Of a stretch of DNA of 64,000 nucleotides, positions 27,202 through 37,050 are shown one piece after another. The translations under genes were made by a program, and so were the position numbers. Positions within the stretch are counted from its first letter, which is position 1. Each line of letters opens with the position of its first letter. This stretch comes from Shewanella livingstonensis (GTDB lineage Bacteria > Pseudomonadota > Gammaproteobacteria > Enterobacterales > Shewanellaceae), in contig NZ_CP034015.1 of assembly GCF_003855395.1 (NCBI RefSeq), positions 2,552,001-2,616,000 of the forward strand, in the 5' to 3' direction. The notes under the pieces were generated by a model, which saw only the letters and a list, made by a program, of their open reading frames with translations, was not told the DNA's origin and searched no databases.

Positions 27202-28236
27202 ATGGTCGAAGTTAAAAAAGCCCGAATACAGGATGTTGCTCAACAAGCGGGTGTCTCAATGATGACCGTATCGCGAGTATTAAACCAAGACCCTAAAGTA
27301 AGCGATAAAACACGCAGTAAAGTGTTAGCCATTGTCGCGCAATTACAATATAAACCTAACGAGTCGGCTCGTAGATTGGCCAGTAATAAATCATACTTTT
27401 TAGGCTTGTTGTATGACAACCCTAGTGATGCTTATGTCAGCCAATTTTTATTAAGCGCCTTAAAAAGCTGCCGTTCAAATGGCTTTCATTTAGTGGTAGA
27501 TGAAGCAGATAAAAATATTGATAAAACACTTCAATCAGTTAATGAGTTAATTAACGAAACAAAAGTGGATGGCATGATTCTATTGCCACCGGTATGTGAT
27601 CAAAAAGAAATTATTGATTGTTTACTTGCGGCTAATGTCCCTTTTGTCAGAGTCGCACCTGACAGCCAGTTAACTATTTCGCCTTATATATGTATGGACG
27701 ATTATCAAGCCGCCTTTGATTTAACTGAAACGTTAATCAAACAAGGCCACAGCAAAATAGGCCACATTATTGGCGATCCAAATCAAGGTGTGAGTCGTTT
27801 ACGTTACCAAGGTTATTTGGATGCACTGCGTTCTAACAAAATAAATACTCCACCAGAATACATAGAGCAGGGATGTTTTACCTATCAGTCAGGTATGGTC
27901 GCCGCGCAGAAAATGCTATCCCTAGTCGATAAACCCAGTGCTATTTTTGCCGCTAACGACGATATGGCGGCCGCGGTTATGTCAATTGCACAAAGCCAGG
28001 GTATTAATGTGCCCAATGATTTATCGGTTGTAGGCTTTGATGATACAACCCTTGCAACGGTCGTGTGGCCAAATATCACCACGGTAAGACAGCCTATTGA
28101 TGAAATGGCAACGCTAGCTGTTAGCTTATTTACTTCAAATAGAGACAAATACTTTTCAGGGTTAAAAAACAGTCAGTTGCGTCATATTCTCGAATTTAAA
28201 ATTATTCAAAGAGAGTCAAGTAAATCAATTATCTAA
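27202..28236 (+). CDS. xylR: LacI-family transcriptional regulator, probable xylose regulator
   Basis: This 344-residue protein begins with the LacI helix-turn-helix IQDVAQQAGVSMMTVSRVLN, then the hinge helix YKPNESARRLAS and a periplasmic-binding-protein-like effector domain (FAANDDMAAAVMSIAQSQG, VVGFDDTTLATVVWPNITTV). It is the only LacI-type protein in the window, and palindromes with a central CG (TGTTAGCGCTAACA) are the classic site of this family. It therefore probably represses xylBA, the dehydrogenase, the cytoplasmic GH43 and the sugar porter in the absence of a pentose effector. The symbol is a functional guess by analogy with other Alteromonadales and does not imply homology to the AraC-type XylR of E. 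coli. Confidence 0.85.
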   Translation: MVEVKKARIQDVAQQAGVSMMTVSRVLNQDPKVSDKTRSKVLAIVAQLQYKPNESARRLASNKSYFLGLLYDNPSDAYVSQFLLSALKSCRSNGFHLVVDEADKNIDKTLQSVNELINETKVDGMILLPPVCDQKEIIDCLLAANVPFVRVAPDSQLTISPYICMDDYQAAFDLTETLIKQGHSKIGHIIGDPNQGVSRLRYQGYLDALRSNKINTPPEYIEQGCFTYQSGMVAAQKMLSLVDKPSAIFAANDDMAAAVMSIAQSQGINVPNDLSVVGFDDTTLATVVWPNITTVRQPIDEMATLAVSLFTSNRDKYFSGLKNSQLRHILEFKIIQRESSKSII

Positions 28237-28558
28237 CAATAAACTTTTCTTCCCACGATGAAGTGTTTGTTGATTGATAATATTCACACAATGAATCGCT
28301 TAAAACATCCGTTTGTGGTGCCGCTTGATAAAACGCATCTGCGTAGCAACGATGATAAGCATTGTTGTTATATTATCCATTAGTGATGTACTGTATAAAT
28401 TGATTTTGTTTCATGCATTTACAATTATGTTTTTGGTGAGTAAAGTGATTATCAACATTTGTTGAATATGACTTTTTCATTGCCGTACCGTTATTCAACG
28501 GCAGTCATCAAAGTGACTATGTACAACCAAGCTCGTTATCTTAAAGTGGATCTTACCT
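28237..28558. other. intergenic region before the NUDIX regulator
   Basis: No gene is seen in these 322 bases. At 28505-28519 the sequence TCATC-AAAGT-GACTA matches 8 of 10 positions of the motif TAGTC-N5-GACTA found elsewhere in the locus, about 40 bases before the GTG start. That would be a place for autoregulation but is weak on its own. Confidence 0.35.
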
Positions 28559-29275
28559 GTGAATTTTATAAACGAAGTTATTGATGAAGAAACCATCCCA
28601 GCTGATTGTATTAGTAACTTAACCGTTGATAATCTTATTTTTACCCTTCATGAAGACAAACTTAAAGTCTTACTGGTGAAATACAATAAAGGCTTAGCCA
28701 CCAATAAATGGGGTTTAGTCGGTCACTGGGTTCGCAGTGACGAAAATCTTGAGACTGCCGCATCTCGAGTCGTAAAAAACACTGCTGGGGTTGAAAACTT
28801 ATATTTAGATCAACTTGGTGCCTTCGGTGACGTTGACCGTTATCCAGCCAGACGAATTATTACTATCGCATTTTATTCCCTGGTCCGTTTTGACGAAACC
28901 AATTTATCGCACGGTCCCAATGCCATAGAGTGTGAATGGTTTGATGTAACACAAGTGCCTAAACTGATGTTTGACCACGGTAATATTTTGGCGAGTTGCC
29001 TTAATCATTTAAAATACAAAGTCAGACATGAACCGATTGGCTTTAGTTTGTTGCCTGAAAAGTTTACCTTATTACAACTACAAGATTTATATGAGTCGAT
29101 TCTTGGTGTGACATTAGACAAACCCAATTTCCGTCGAAAAATATTAAAGATGAATTTATTAATCGACTGTAATGAGAAGCAACGTAATGTTGCTCACAGA
29201 GCTGCATCATTGTATCGATTTGATGTGCATGTTTATGAAAAACTAACTCAATTTGGTTTTACGTTCGAATATTAA
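28559..29275 (+). CDS. NUDIX-domain transcriptional regulator (NrtR/AraR-like)
   Basis: This 238-residue protein starts at a GTG. Residues about 20-150 form a NUDIX fold (FTLHEDKLKVLLVKYNKG, KWGLVGHWVRSDENLETAAS), and residues about 165-238 form a winged helix of the kind found in NrtR (FTLLQLQDLYESILGVTLDK, PNFRRKILKMNLLIDC). In the Nudix box the catalytic Glu pair is absent: RVVKNTAGV replaces the usual REUxEExG. Hydrolase activity is therefore unlikely and a sensory role likely. In other phyla NrtR-type proteins control pentose genes. It stands just upstream of the pentoside symporter and GH43 genes. I infer it reads the TAGTC-N5-GACTA motif. Confidence 0.85.
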   Translation: MNFINEVIDEETIPADCISNLTVDNLIFTLHEDKLKVLLVKYNKGLATNKWGLVGHWVRSDENLETAASRVVKNTAGVENLYLDQLGAFGDVDRYPARRIITIAFYSLVRFDETNLSHGPNAIECEWFDVTQVPKLMFDHGNILASCLNHLKYKVRHEPIGFSLLPEKFTLLQLQDLYESILGVTLDKPNFRRKILKMNLLIDCNEKQRNVAHRAASLYRFDVHVYEKLTQFGFTFEY

Positions 29276-29316
29276 TACCCCTAAATTCACAATATAATGC
29301 CCATATTCACACCACT

Positions 29317-29343
29317 AAAAGACAGCATTCGCTGTCTTTTTTT
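29317..29343 (+). terminator. terminator after the NUDIX regulator
   Basis: A 10-base-pair stem (AAAAGACAGC and GCTGTCTTTT) with an ATTC loop runs into further T residues. It separates the regulator from the symporter gene. Confidence 0.88.
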
Positions 29344-29394
29344 ACATTCCATTAAAATTACATCAAATCTATTTACATAAATATTAAATTGATA

Positions 29395-29409
29395 TAGTGT
29401 TTATGACTA
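29395..29409. promoter_or_regulatory. TAGTC-N5-GACTA motif upstream of the GPH symporter
   Basis: The sequence TAGTGTTTATGACTA matches the palindrome in 9 of 10 arm positions. It lies 22 bases before the symporter ATG, a position suited to repression. It belongs to a set of sites upstream of the xylan-uptake and xylanase genes. Confidence 0.6.
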
Positions 29410-29430
29410 TAACAATTCATTGGAATGATA

Positions 29431-30768
29431 ATGGAAAATACTAATAATAAACTGACCATTAAAGAAAAGCTTGGCTACGGTCTTGGGGACACAGCCAGCA
29501 ATATCGTCTTTCAAATGGTCGCCAACTTCATGCTTATTTTTTATACCGATGTATATGGTTTATCTGCAGCAGCAGCGGGGACTTTGCTATTAGCGGTACG
29601 ATTATTTGACGGTTTTACTGATCCTGTCATGGGCGGCATTGCTGACAGAACTCGTACTCGCTGGGGGTCTTACCGTCCATACATCCTATTTTTGGCAATA
29701 CCTTATGGATTTTTTGCCTGCATCGCGTTTATCACCCCTGATTTTGGTAGCACGGGGAAACTTATTTATGCCTATGTGACTTACGGTGTTTTAATGACCT
29801 GTTACACCGCCATTAATATTCCTTATGGTGCGTTAGGTGCCGTGATGGTTAACGACCCAAAAGAGCGTACATCACTACAATCTTATCGTTTTGCCATGGC
29901 CATGGGCGCTCTTGTTATCATTGTGTGGGCAATACCTAAATTGGTGACTTATTTTGGTCAAGGTAATGATCAAGTCGGTTATCCGTTAGCAATGGTATTT
30001 ATGGGTTCTTTAGCGGCAGCATGTTTTTTGTTGTGTTTTAAGATGACCAAAGAAACCCAAACAATGCCAGCTAAGCAAAGTTATCGCAGTTTGTTCACCG
30101 ATTTTTTTAGCTTATTTAAAAATGATCAATGGCTTGTCATTGCCATTATTAGCTTAGTGACCTTAATTTTAATTGGTATTAGGGCATCGGTAGCGCCGCA
30201 TTACATTAAATACTATGTCGGTGATGAGTCATTATTGTCTAACTTTTTAACCCTTGCGGCAATTGGTTCAGTATTAGGTGCTATATCCACTAACTTTTTG
30301 TCTAAATACTTTGAAAAGAAAAATCTCTTTATCATCGCATTAGTCGTTGTCGTGATTTCGCACAGCTTGTTTTATGTCATTGATGTGGATCAAATTGGTT
30401 TGATTTTTACCGTCTATTTTATTGCCAACTTTGCCCACATGATTATTACGCCGATTATGTTTTCAATGGTGGCTGACACGGTTGACTATGGGGTTAAAAA
30501 AATCGGTAAGCGACTAACCGCGATTACTTTTTCAGGCCATTTATTGGCGATTAAATTTGGGTTTGCCATTGGTGGCGCATTAGCAGGTTGGATATTATCA
30601 GGCTTTGATTACGTCCCTAATGAGCAACAAACTGAGCATGCATTGTCAGGTATTTTACTCGCGTTCGCCGGTATTCCTGTGGTGTGTACCTTATTAAGTC
30701 TCGTTGTGGTGTCTCGCTATAAATTGACTGAACTAAAAGTAAAACAAATCCAGGCTGAGCTCGCTTAA
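29431..30768 (+). CDS. GPH-family pentoside/oligosaccharide:cation symporter
   Basis: The second in-frame ATG at 29431 is chosen because TGGA lies 6 bases before it; the first ATG at 29425 abuts that site. The 446-residue inner-membrane protein with twelve helices has family motifs KEKLGYGLGDTASNIVF at the start, LLAVRLFDGFTDPVMGGIADRTRTRWG after helix 2 (the D/N-rich cation-site region), and VADTVDYGVKKIGKR late. This is the melibiose carrier / xyloside carrier family. It probably imports xylo-oligosaccharides into the cytoplasm for the GH43 encoded next. Confidence 0.92.
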   Translation: MENTNNKLTIKEKLGYGLGDTASNIVFQMVANFMLIFYTDVYGLSAAAAGTLLLAVRLFDGFTDPVMGGIADRTRTRWGSYRPYILFLAIPYGFFACIAFITPDFGSTGKLIYAYVTYGVLMTCYTAINIPYGALGAVMVNDPKERTSLQSYRFAMAMGALVIIVWAIPKLVTYFGQGNDQVGYPLAMVFMGSLAAACFLLCFKMTKETQTMPAKQSYRSLFTDFFSLFKNDQWLVIAIISLVTLILIGIRASVAPHYIKYYVGDESLLSNFLTLAAIGSVLGAISTNFLSKYFEKKNLFIIALVVVVISHSLFYVIDVDQIGLIFTVYFIANFAHMIITPIMFSMVADTVDYGVKKIGKRLTAITFSGHLLAIKFGFAIGGALAGWILSGFDYVPNEQQTEHALSGILLAFAGIPVVCTLLSLVVVSRYKLTELKVKQIQAELA

Positions 30769-30835
30769 TCAGGTGCTAGCAGACAAATAAATAATAAAAG
30801 TGACATTACCACTGACTGTAACAATAGGAGAATGT

Positions 30836-31903
30836 ATGGCTCAAGCCATGAAGGACCATCTAAAAAGTGTCGATGAATTAAGTGATGCCGAGCGTAAACA
30901 ATTAGATGATCTCAAAAAAGCGCATTCATACGTAGCAAAAAATAAGCCACTTGTAACCAACATATATACTGCAGATCCTTCTGCGCATGTGTTTGAAGGT
31001 AAGATTTATGTTTATCCATCACATGACATAGAAACCGATAACAGCAGCATGAATGATCAGGGCGATCACTTTGCAATGTGCGATTACCATGTATTGTCTA
31101 TCGACAATGACACCGACGAAGTCACAGATCATGGTGTTGCGTTAGCTCTTGAAGATATTAAGTGGGCGAGTAAACAACTTTGGGCTCCCGATGCTGCGCA
31201 CAAAGCAGGTAAGTATTATTTTTACTTTCCAGCACGTGATCTAGAAGGCATTTTTAGAATAGGTGTTGCCAGTAGTGATTCACCCGTAGGCCCATTTGTT
31301 GCCGAAGAAAATTACATCGCTAATTCGTTCAGTATTGATCCCGCGGTGTTTGAGGACGATGACGGCAGTTATTATTTATACTTTGGCGGTTTATGGGGTG
31401 GCCAGTTACAAAATTGGCATCAAGGACAATTTAGTCTAAATGATCATTACCCTGACGATAATCAGCCAGCTTTACCGGCAAAAATGGCCAAATTATCAGA
31501 CGATATGTTGTCATTTGTAGAAGAAGTACGTGACATCGTTATTTTAGATGGTTCTGGTAAGCCCATTACGGTTGCTGATAATGATCGTCGTTTCTTTGAA
31601 GCATCCTGGGTGCATAAATATAACGGCCGTTACTATTTTTCATATTCAACTGGTGACACCCACAATATTGCTTATGCAATAGGTGATAGTCCATATGGGC
31701 CTTTTACTTATCAAGGCGTCATTTTGAATCCTGTATTAGGATGGACGAGTCATCACTCAATTGTGTTTCATCAAGGTAAATGGTGTTTATTTTACCATGA
31801 CTCAACATTATCAGGAGGACAAACTCATTTACGATGTGTGAAAAAAACAGAGCTAGTGCACGACGAAAATGGAAAAATTTCAACAATTACCGCTTACGAA
31901 TAA
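30836..31903 (+). CDS. glycoside hydrolase family 43 (xylosidase or arabinofuranosidase), cytoplasmic
   Basis: The ATG at 30836 follows AGGAG by 5 bases; codons upstream of it are ignored. The 355-residue protein is a single GH43 beta-propeller. It shows the base Asp in YTADPSAHVFEGKIYVYPSHD, LWAPDAAHKAGKYYFYF, the modulating Asp in FSIDPAVFEDDDG, and the acid Glu in FFEASWVHKYNGRYYFSYS. There is no signal peptide, and unlike the GH43 at 19967 there is no C-terminal sandwich domain. It starts 67 bases after the GPH symporter and probably shares its transcript, so it would act on the side-chain or xylose units of imported oligosaccharides. Confidence 0.92.
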   Translation: MAQAMKDHLKSVDELSDAERKQLDDLKKAHSYVAKNKPLVTNIYTADPSAHVFEGKIYVYPSHDIETDNSSMNDQGDHFAMCDYHVLSIDNDTDEVTDHGVALALEDIKWASKQLWAPDAAHKAGKYYFYFPARDLEGIFRIGVASSDSPVGPFVAEENYIANSFSIDPAVFEDDDGSYYLYFGGLWGGQLQNWHQGQFSLNDHYPDDNQPALPAKMAKLSDDMLSFVEEVRDIVILDGSGKPITVADNDRRFFEASWVHKYNGRYYFSYSTGDTHNIAYAIGDSPYGPFTYQGVILNPVLGWTSHHSIVFHQGKWCLFYHDSTLSGGQTHLRCVKKTELVHDENGKISTITAYE

Positions 31904-31948
31904 AATAAACAGCGAGTAAGAGTTAAAAAAATTTACCGCAAAAAGTAT

Positions 31949-31963
31949 TAGTCTTTTTGACAA
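31949..31963. promoter_or_regulatory. TAGTC-N5-GACTA motif upstream of the large TonB receptor
   Basis: TAGTCTTTTTGACAA matches 9 of 10 arm positions. It lies about 235 bases before the receptor start, within the 294-base gap after the GH43 gene. Confidence 0.5.
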
Positions 31964-32197
31964 CAACATGAATTTTGTTAACGTCGAATAGATATAACAC
32001 CCAGTTTTGTTAAGGAAGAGTAAAGAATCGATTAAGTTTAACATTTAACTATGTTGAAATGACCGGGGGGAAATCGATTGCAGTCTTTGTTGGTACTCTT
32101 TTGGGGAAAGGAATCTCGTTAATGTCATTACTGGGGTAATGCTTAACGAGTAAAGAGTCATTGCCATATGGCAATAATAAAGGATAGGGGAAGAAAG

Positions 32198-35100
32198 ATG
32201 TTCAACAAGAAAATAATAACAACCTCGATTTTAGCCGCACTTGGTGCTATGGCAGCAACATCGAGCTATGCAGCAGACGTTGACACCACTGATGTAGAAG
32301 TGATTAGCGTAACCGGTATTCGTGGTGGCTTAGAACGTGCGATGGATCTTAAGCGTGAGTCAGACGGTATTGTTGATGCTATTTCAGCAGAAGATATCGG
32401 TAAATTTCCTGACACTAACCTTGCAGAATCACTACAACGTATTACCGGTGTTTCCATTGACCGTTCTGGTGGTGAAGGCAGTCGTGTAACGGTACGTGGT
32501 TTCGGTGCGGCCAATAATTTAATTACTTTGAATGGTCGTCAATTACCAAATACAACAGGTGACCGTACTTTTGATTTTGCTAATGTTGCCTCTGAAAGTG
32601 TCACTGGCGTAAAGGTATATAAAACATCTGATGCCTCTATAACCTCTGGTGGTATTGGTGCAACAATCGATTTAAGTACGCTTAAACCTTTAGATCATCC
32701 AGGCACAAAAGCGACGTTCGGCGGTAAGGCCATTGATGATAAATCATCACAAAACGGCAGTGTAACACCCGAGCTGAGTGGTTTGTTTTCACAAACATTT
32801 GCTGACGATACTATTGGTATTGCTATCTCGGGTAGCTATCAAGAACGCGAAAGTGGCATGCAACAATTTTTAGCAGACCAGGGTTATCGCGCAAGTGATG
32901 CCAGTAATGGCGGTTGGGGTGGTGTACCTGCTGGTGCAGAAGGCGGTACTAATCGACCTACAAGCGGGATATATTCTAACCCTCAACAACCACGTTATGT
33001 GTTCGAAGAACGCCAGCGTGAACGTATTAATGGTCAGTTAACGTTTCAATATCGTCCAGTCGATAACTTTACAGCAACGGTAGACTACACAACGTTTAGA
33101 AACAAAGTTGAAGAACAACATACCGACGCGTCAGTTTGGTTTAACTATGCCGGTGACAGAAGTGAATCTGTTTGGTCTGATGGCCCTAATGCGGTGCCGT
33201 TAATTTATTCTGAAATTTACGATATCAATAGCCCTGCCGATCTGGCCGATACTTCATTAACCGTGGGTGCATGGGGTAATGAGCAAATCACAGATTCAAT
33301 AGGTTTAAACCTGAAGTGGGAATTGAGTGACGATTTAACGCTAGAACTTGATCACCACAGTTCAGTGGCAGAAATGAAAGCAACGGACCCCCGTCATGGA
33401 ACACGTAACAACATTCAATTACCGTCTTATACCCGTACCCGTACAGGTTTAGATTTAACCGGTAATTTACCCGGTATTGCGACGGGTAACATTGAAAACT
33501 TTAATCCACAGACCATGCGTTTATCGGGCAGCTGGTTTGCCAATGACCAGTACACGTCTGAAATTGATCAAACTCAAGTAAAAGGTAAGTACTTTTTAAA
33601 TGAAGACACCAATATCGATTTTGGTGTATCACTGAATAATGTTAACAACCACTATAGACATACCCAAGTTCAACGTCCTGATTGGGGCGGCGTTGGTGAA
33701 GCGGGTGATTTTGCAGATGTAAACTGGACTGAAGATACTATTCTAGATAAGTTTGATGCATCAGCGGGTAATTTTGCCGGCACAGCAACTCAAGCTGACT
33801 ATGATCTATTTAATCGTATTTTTTACGCAGATTTTGACGAAATTGTTAACGCAGCAGAATTTGCCGATCCAATTGCCAACGTAGATGGTTTATACGGTGA
33901 TTGTAAAGCGGCCGCAGGTGCAGCCGCAGGACCTAATGGGGAAGGTCAATTCTGTGCTTCAACCAACTGGAATGAAGGCACAAACCGGTTTACTGAAGAA
34001 GAAACGACCGCAGCTTATTTCCAAGTCAACTACTTAGGTGATTTGGGTGATATGCCGTTTAGTGTTCACTTTGGCTTACGCTATGAGCAAACGGATGTGT
34101 TTTCACAGGCATCAGCACCAGGTTACAGCCGCGTTGAATGGACAGAAGATACTTCAACCTCAGTAACAGGTGTTACTGGTATTGAAACTTTAAGCCAAAG
34201 TGCTGATTATGATGTGTTTTTGCCTAACCTCAATTTCAATTTGAATGTGACAGATGATATCGTGATGCGTGCTGCTACCAGCAAGACGATTTCTCGCGCC
34301 AGTTACAATGACTTATTGGGTGGAACATCTATTAATACTGGCGGTAGCTTAAGTGGCTATTCAGGTAATTCTGGTAACCCAGGTCTTGAACCGCTTGAGT
34401 CGATTAACTATGACTTTTCGACTGAATGGTACTATGCAGAGGGCAGTTATGCTTCTGTCGGCTACTTCAGAAAAGACGTATCAAATTGGATCCGCACAGG
34501 TACAAAAGAGTCAAACATCTTTAACCTCTCTAACCCGCTGAGTGGGGATAAATTTAATGCCGCGGTTGCTGCACTTGGAGCTAATGCATCAAATTTACAG
34601 ATAAGAAATTATATCTTTGAAAACTATGCAGATGATCCAAATGTACAACCTAACTTTGACGCCGCTGGCGAATTAGATGGTGGTACTATTGTGGGTGATC
34701 CTGCAACAGATGACGCTGTGGTCTTTAATCTAAACGTACCTGTCAATGGTGATCAAGAACATACTATTGATGGCTTCGAGTTTAACGTACAGCATTTATT
34801 TGGCGAATCTGGATTTGGTGGTATTGCTAACTACACTTTAGTGAATTCTGATCTTAAATATGATAATAGCTCACTTAACGATACAGAAGCACTTGTTGGC
34901 TTAAGTGATACGGCTAACTTGGTACTATTTTATGATAATTATGGTTTACAAGCCCGTGTTGCTTATAACTGGCGTGATGCATTCTTAAACGAACGACGTG
35001 TAAATGGTGACTTAACCGCACCTGTTTATACTGACGAATACTATCAAATTGACTTCAATGTCAGTTATGACATTCCACAAGTGGAAGGGTTAACCGTATT

Positions 35101-35221
35101 TGTTGAAGGTATCAACATTACCGAAGAATACGTTAAAGAATTCGGCCGTACTAATCAGCTTGTGTATAAACTCACTCAAACCGGTGCTCGATACGGTGTA
35201 GGTGTTCGTTACACATTCTAA
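32198..35221 (+). CDS. TonB-dependent receptor (TIGR01782-like), probable xylo-oligosaccharide receptor
   Basis: The ATG at 32198 (MFNKKIITTSILAALGAMAA) follows a purine-rich AGGATAGGGG; the signal peptide ends at SSYAAD. The 1007-residue outer-membrane protein has a plug beginning VEVISVTGIRGGLERAMDLK and GKFPDTNLAESLQRITGVSI, with RVTVRGFGAANNLITLNGRQ. It ends in a very large barrel and RYGVGVRYTF. This plug style is that of the Xanthomonas/Caulobacter carbohydrate receptors. It likely captures xylan fragments made by the GH10 enzymes. A strong terminator follows, so the halogenase-like genes behind it depend partly on read-through or their own promoter. Confidence 0.92.
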   Translation: MFNKKIITTSILAALGAMAATSSYAADVDTTDVEVISVTGIRGGLERAMDLKRESDGIVDAISAEDIGKFPDTNLAESLQRITGVSIDRSGGEGSRVTVRGFGAANNLITLNGRQLPNTTGDRTFDFANVASESVTGVKVYKTSDASITSGGIGATIDLSTLKPLDHPGTKATFGGKAIDDKSSQNGSVTPELSGLFSQTFADDTIGIAISGSYQERESGMQQFLADQGYRASDASNGGWGGVPAGAEGGTNRPTSGIYSNPQQPRYVFEERQRERINGQLTFQYRPVDNFTATVDYTTFRNKVEEQHTDASVWFNYAGDRSESVWSDGPNAVPLIYSEIYDINSPADLADTSLTVGAWGNEQITDSIGLNLKWELSDDLTLELDHHSSVAEMKATDPRHGTRNNIQLPSYTRTRTGLDLTGNLPGIATGNIENFNPQTMRLSGSWFANDQYTSEIDQTQVKGKYFLNEDTNIDFGVSLNNVNNHYRHTQVQRPDWGGVGEAGDFADVNWTEDTILDKFDASAGNFAGTATQADYDLFNRIFYADFDEIVNAAEFADPIANVDGLYGDCKAAAGAAAGPNGEGQFCASTNWNEGTNRFTEEETTAAYFQVNYLGDLGDMPFSVHFGLRYEQTDVFSQASAPGYSRVEWTEDTSTSVTGVTGIETLSQSADYDVFLPNLNFNLNVTDDIVMRAATSKTISRASYNDLLGGTSINTGGSLSGYSGNSGNPGLEPLESINYDFSTEWYYAEGSYASVGYFRKDVSNWIRTGTKESNIFNLSNPLSGDKFNAAVAALGANASNLQIRNYIFENYADDPNVQPNFDAAGELDGGTIVGDPATDDAVVFNLNVPVNGDQEHTIDGFEFNVQHLFGESGFGGIANYTLVNSDLKYDNSSLNDTEALVGLSDTANLVLFYDNYGLQARVAYNWRDAFLNERRVNGDLTAPVYTDEYYQIDFNVSYDIPQVEGLTVFVEGINITEEYVKEFGRTNQLVYKLTQTGARYGVGVRYTF

Positions 35222-35230
35222 CGTCCCCCC

Positions 35231-35267
35231 AAAGCGTGGCAGGATCTATCCTGTCGCGCTTTATTTT
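35231..35267 (+). terminator. terminator after the TonB receptor
   Basis: An imperfect 14-base-pair stem (AAAGCGTGGCAGGA and TCCTGTCGCGCTTT) with a TCTA-type loop is followed by TATTTTAT. Confidence 0.82.
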
Positions 35268-35341
35268 ATCTCTAGAGATATTATTCAAATCATTAATAGT
35301 CATCTGATTTAAATAATATTTTGTCGATTAAAGGTAATCTA

Positions 35342-37015
35342 ATGCAAACAAAGGCAATGCAGGTTGTGATAGTGGGCGGTGGTACAGCGGGTTGGTTAAC
35401 CGCGGCAATTATTGCTGCCCACGCCCGTCAACATTCACCAAAGCATGAGTCGTCTGTTTGCGTCACCTTAATTGAGTCGCCTGATATTCCTACTATTGGT
35501 GTGGGCGAGGGAACCTGGCCATCAATGCGTGAAACCTTACGTAAAATAGGCATTAAAGAAACAGACTTTATGACGCAATGCGATGCCAGTTTTAAGCAAG
35601 CGTCTGAGTTTCGCCAATGGCGTGTTGCTCCAAGCGTATCAAATGATCGATATTTACACCCATTTTCACTACCCAGCATCAGCGGCAACTCGCTATTATT
35701 GAGCGCCTATACTACAGCCAATAATGTCAATTTAATGAACAGCAGTTTTTGTGACAACTTTTGTTATCAACAAGGTTTAGCGACTCATTCATTAGCACCC
35801 AAACAGATAACCACGCCGCAATACCAGTTTATTAGTAATTACGGTTACCATTTAGATGCCGCTAAATTCAGTGCAATGCTAAAACAGCATTGCTGTAATG
35901 AGCTAGGCGTCAGATTTATTTCCGCCAATGTGGTGAAAGTGAATAACCATGCTAACCATGACATAGCCAGTGTCGTCATCGACAAAGCAAGTGATAGCAA
36001 TGATATTAACGCTGTAACAGAGGTTAAAGGCGATCTGTTTATTGATTGCAGCGGCAGTAAAGCATTATTAATCGGTGAGCATTATGGTATTGAGCTCAAC
36101 AGCCAAAAGCATATTTTGTTTAATGATTCAGCCTTAGCAGTACAAATACCGTATGAGCATGCGGATTCTCCGATTTATTCAAGCACAGTATCCACTGCGC
36201 AAGACGTTGGCTGGGTGTGGGACATTGGCCTACAATCGCGCCGTGGAGTCGGTTTTGTGTATGCTAGTGACTATTTAAACCATGCCAGTGCACTGCAAAG
36301 GCTACAAGGTTATTTACGCGACAACTCAACGCTCAACAACCAACAAATTGAACAACTGAGCGTTAAAAAACTGTCATTTACCCCAGGGTACAGACAAACG
36401 TTTTGGCATAAAAATTGCGTTGCAATCGGTATGGCCGCAGGGTTTATTGAGCCACTTGAAGCCTCAGCATTAGCCTTAATTGAACAATCTGCCACCATGG
36501 TTGCTGAAAAACTGCCGCTTAATCAGACTGTTATGCCGATAGTGGCACAACAATTTAATAAGCGAATGCAGCAACACTGGCAACATATCATCAGTTTTTT
36601 AAAACTGCATTATGTGTTATCAAGTCGCGATGACAGTGAATATTGGATTCACAATCGTCATCCTAGTTCAATCCCGGAAAATTTAAGCGCGTTATTGTTA
36701 TTGTGGCAACATCAGCCGCCCAGTCATTATGATATTGATTATGCTAACCCTTTATTCCCAATAGCCAGTTATCAATATGTGTTATACGGTATGCAGCAAT
36801 CTGCAAATGTGAACCGGTTACACAACTCAGATCCGGTTCACACTTGTGACTCACAGACTAGCATCAACAATATTGACGAGATAACAAAATACTTAACCCC
36901 ATTGGCTGAGCACATAGATATAAATAAGCAGAAGCAACAGCGCTTGTTATCTGCCATGCCCACAAATAGAGCCTTATTAACTAAGATGGCTCAATATGGG
37001 TTATCACCAGTATAG
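35342..37015 (+). CDS. tryptophan-halogenase-like flavoprotein (first of two)
   Basis: The ATG at 35342 follows AAGGTAAT; the product has 557 residues. The N-terminus VVIVGGGTAGWLTAAIIAAH is the FAD-binding GxGxxG of flavin-dependent halogenases. GVGEGTWPSMRETLRKIGI and DASFKQASEFRQW follow, the latter with a Lys where halogenases keep their catalytic lysine. The family's GWxWxIP motif reads GWVWDIGLQ here, without the proline. FIEPLEASALALIEQS is conserved. True tryptophan halogenation is doubtful: members of this set sit beside carbohydrate TonB receptors in many marine bacteria and their reaction is not known. It begins a compact group of five genes. Confidence 0.85.
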   Translation: MQTKAMQVVIVGGGTAGWLTAAIIAAHARQHSPKHESSVCVTLIESPDIPTIGVGEGTWPSMRETLRKIGIKETDFMTQCDASFKQASEFRQWRVAPSVSNDRYLHPFSLPSISGNSLLLSAYTTANNVNLMNSSFCDNFCYQQGLATHSLAPKQITTPQYQFISNYGYHLDAAKFSAMLKQHCCNELGVRFISANVVKVNNHANHDIASVVIDKASDSNDINAVTEVKGDLFIDCSGSKALLIGEHYGIELNSQKHILFNDSALAVQIPYEHADSPIYSSTVSTAQDVGWVWDIGLQSRRGVGFVYASDYLNHASALQRLQGYLRDNSTLNNQQIEQLSVKKLSFTPGYRQTFWHKNCVAIGMAAGFIEPLEASALALIEQSATMVAEKLPLNQTVMPIVAQQFNKRMQQHWQHIISFLKLHYVLSSRDDSEYWIHNRHPSSIPENLSALLLLWQHQPPSHYDIDYANPLFPIASYQYVLYGMQQSANVNRLHNSDPVHTCDSQTSINNIDEITKYLTPLAEHIDINKQKQQRLLSAMPTNRALLTKMAQYGLSPV

Positions 37016-37050
37016 AAACCATTAATAACAATAATAGTGTGGGGAATATT

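Noticed and set aside
35342..37015. Calling the halogenase-like genes part of a halogenated natural-product cluster
   Set aside because: No peptide synthetase, polyketide synthase or prenyltransferase is near; the genes lie in a polysaccharide locus.
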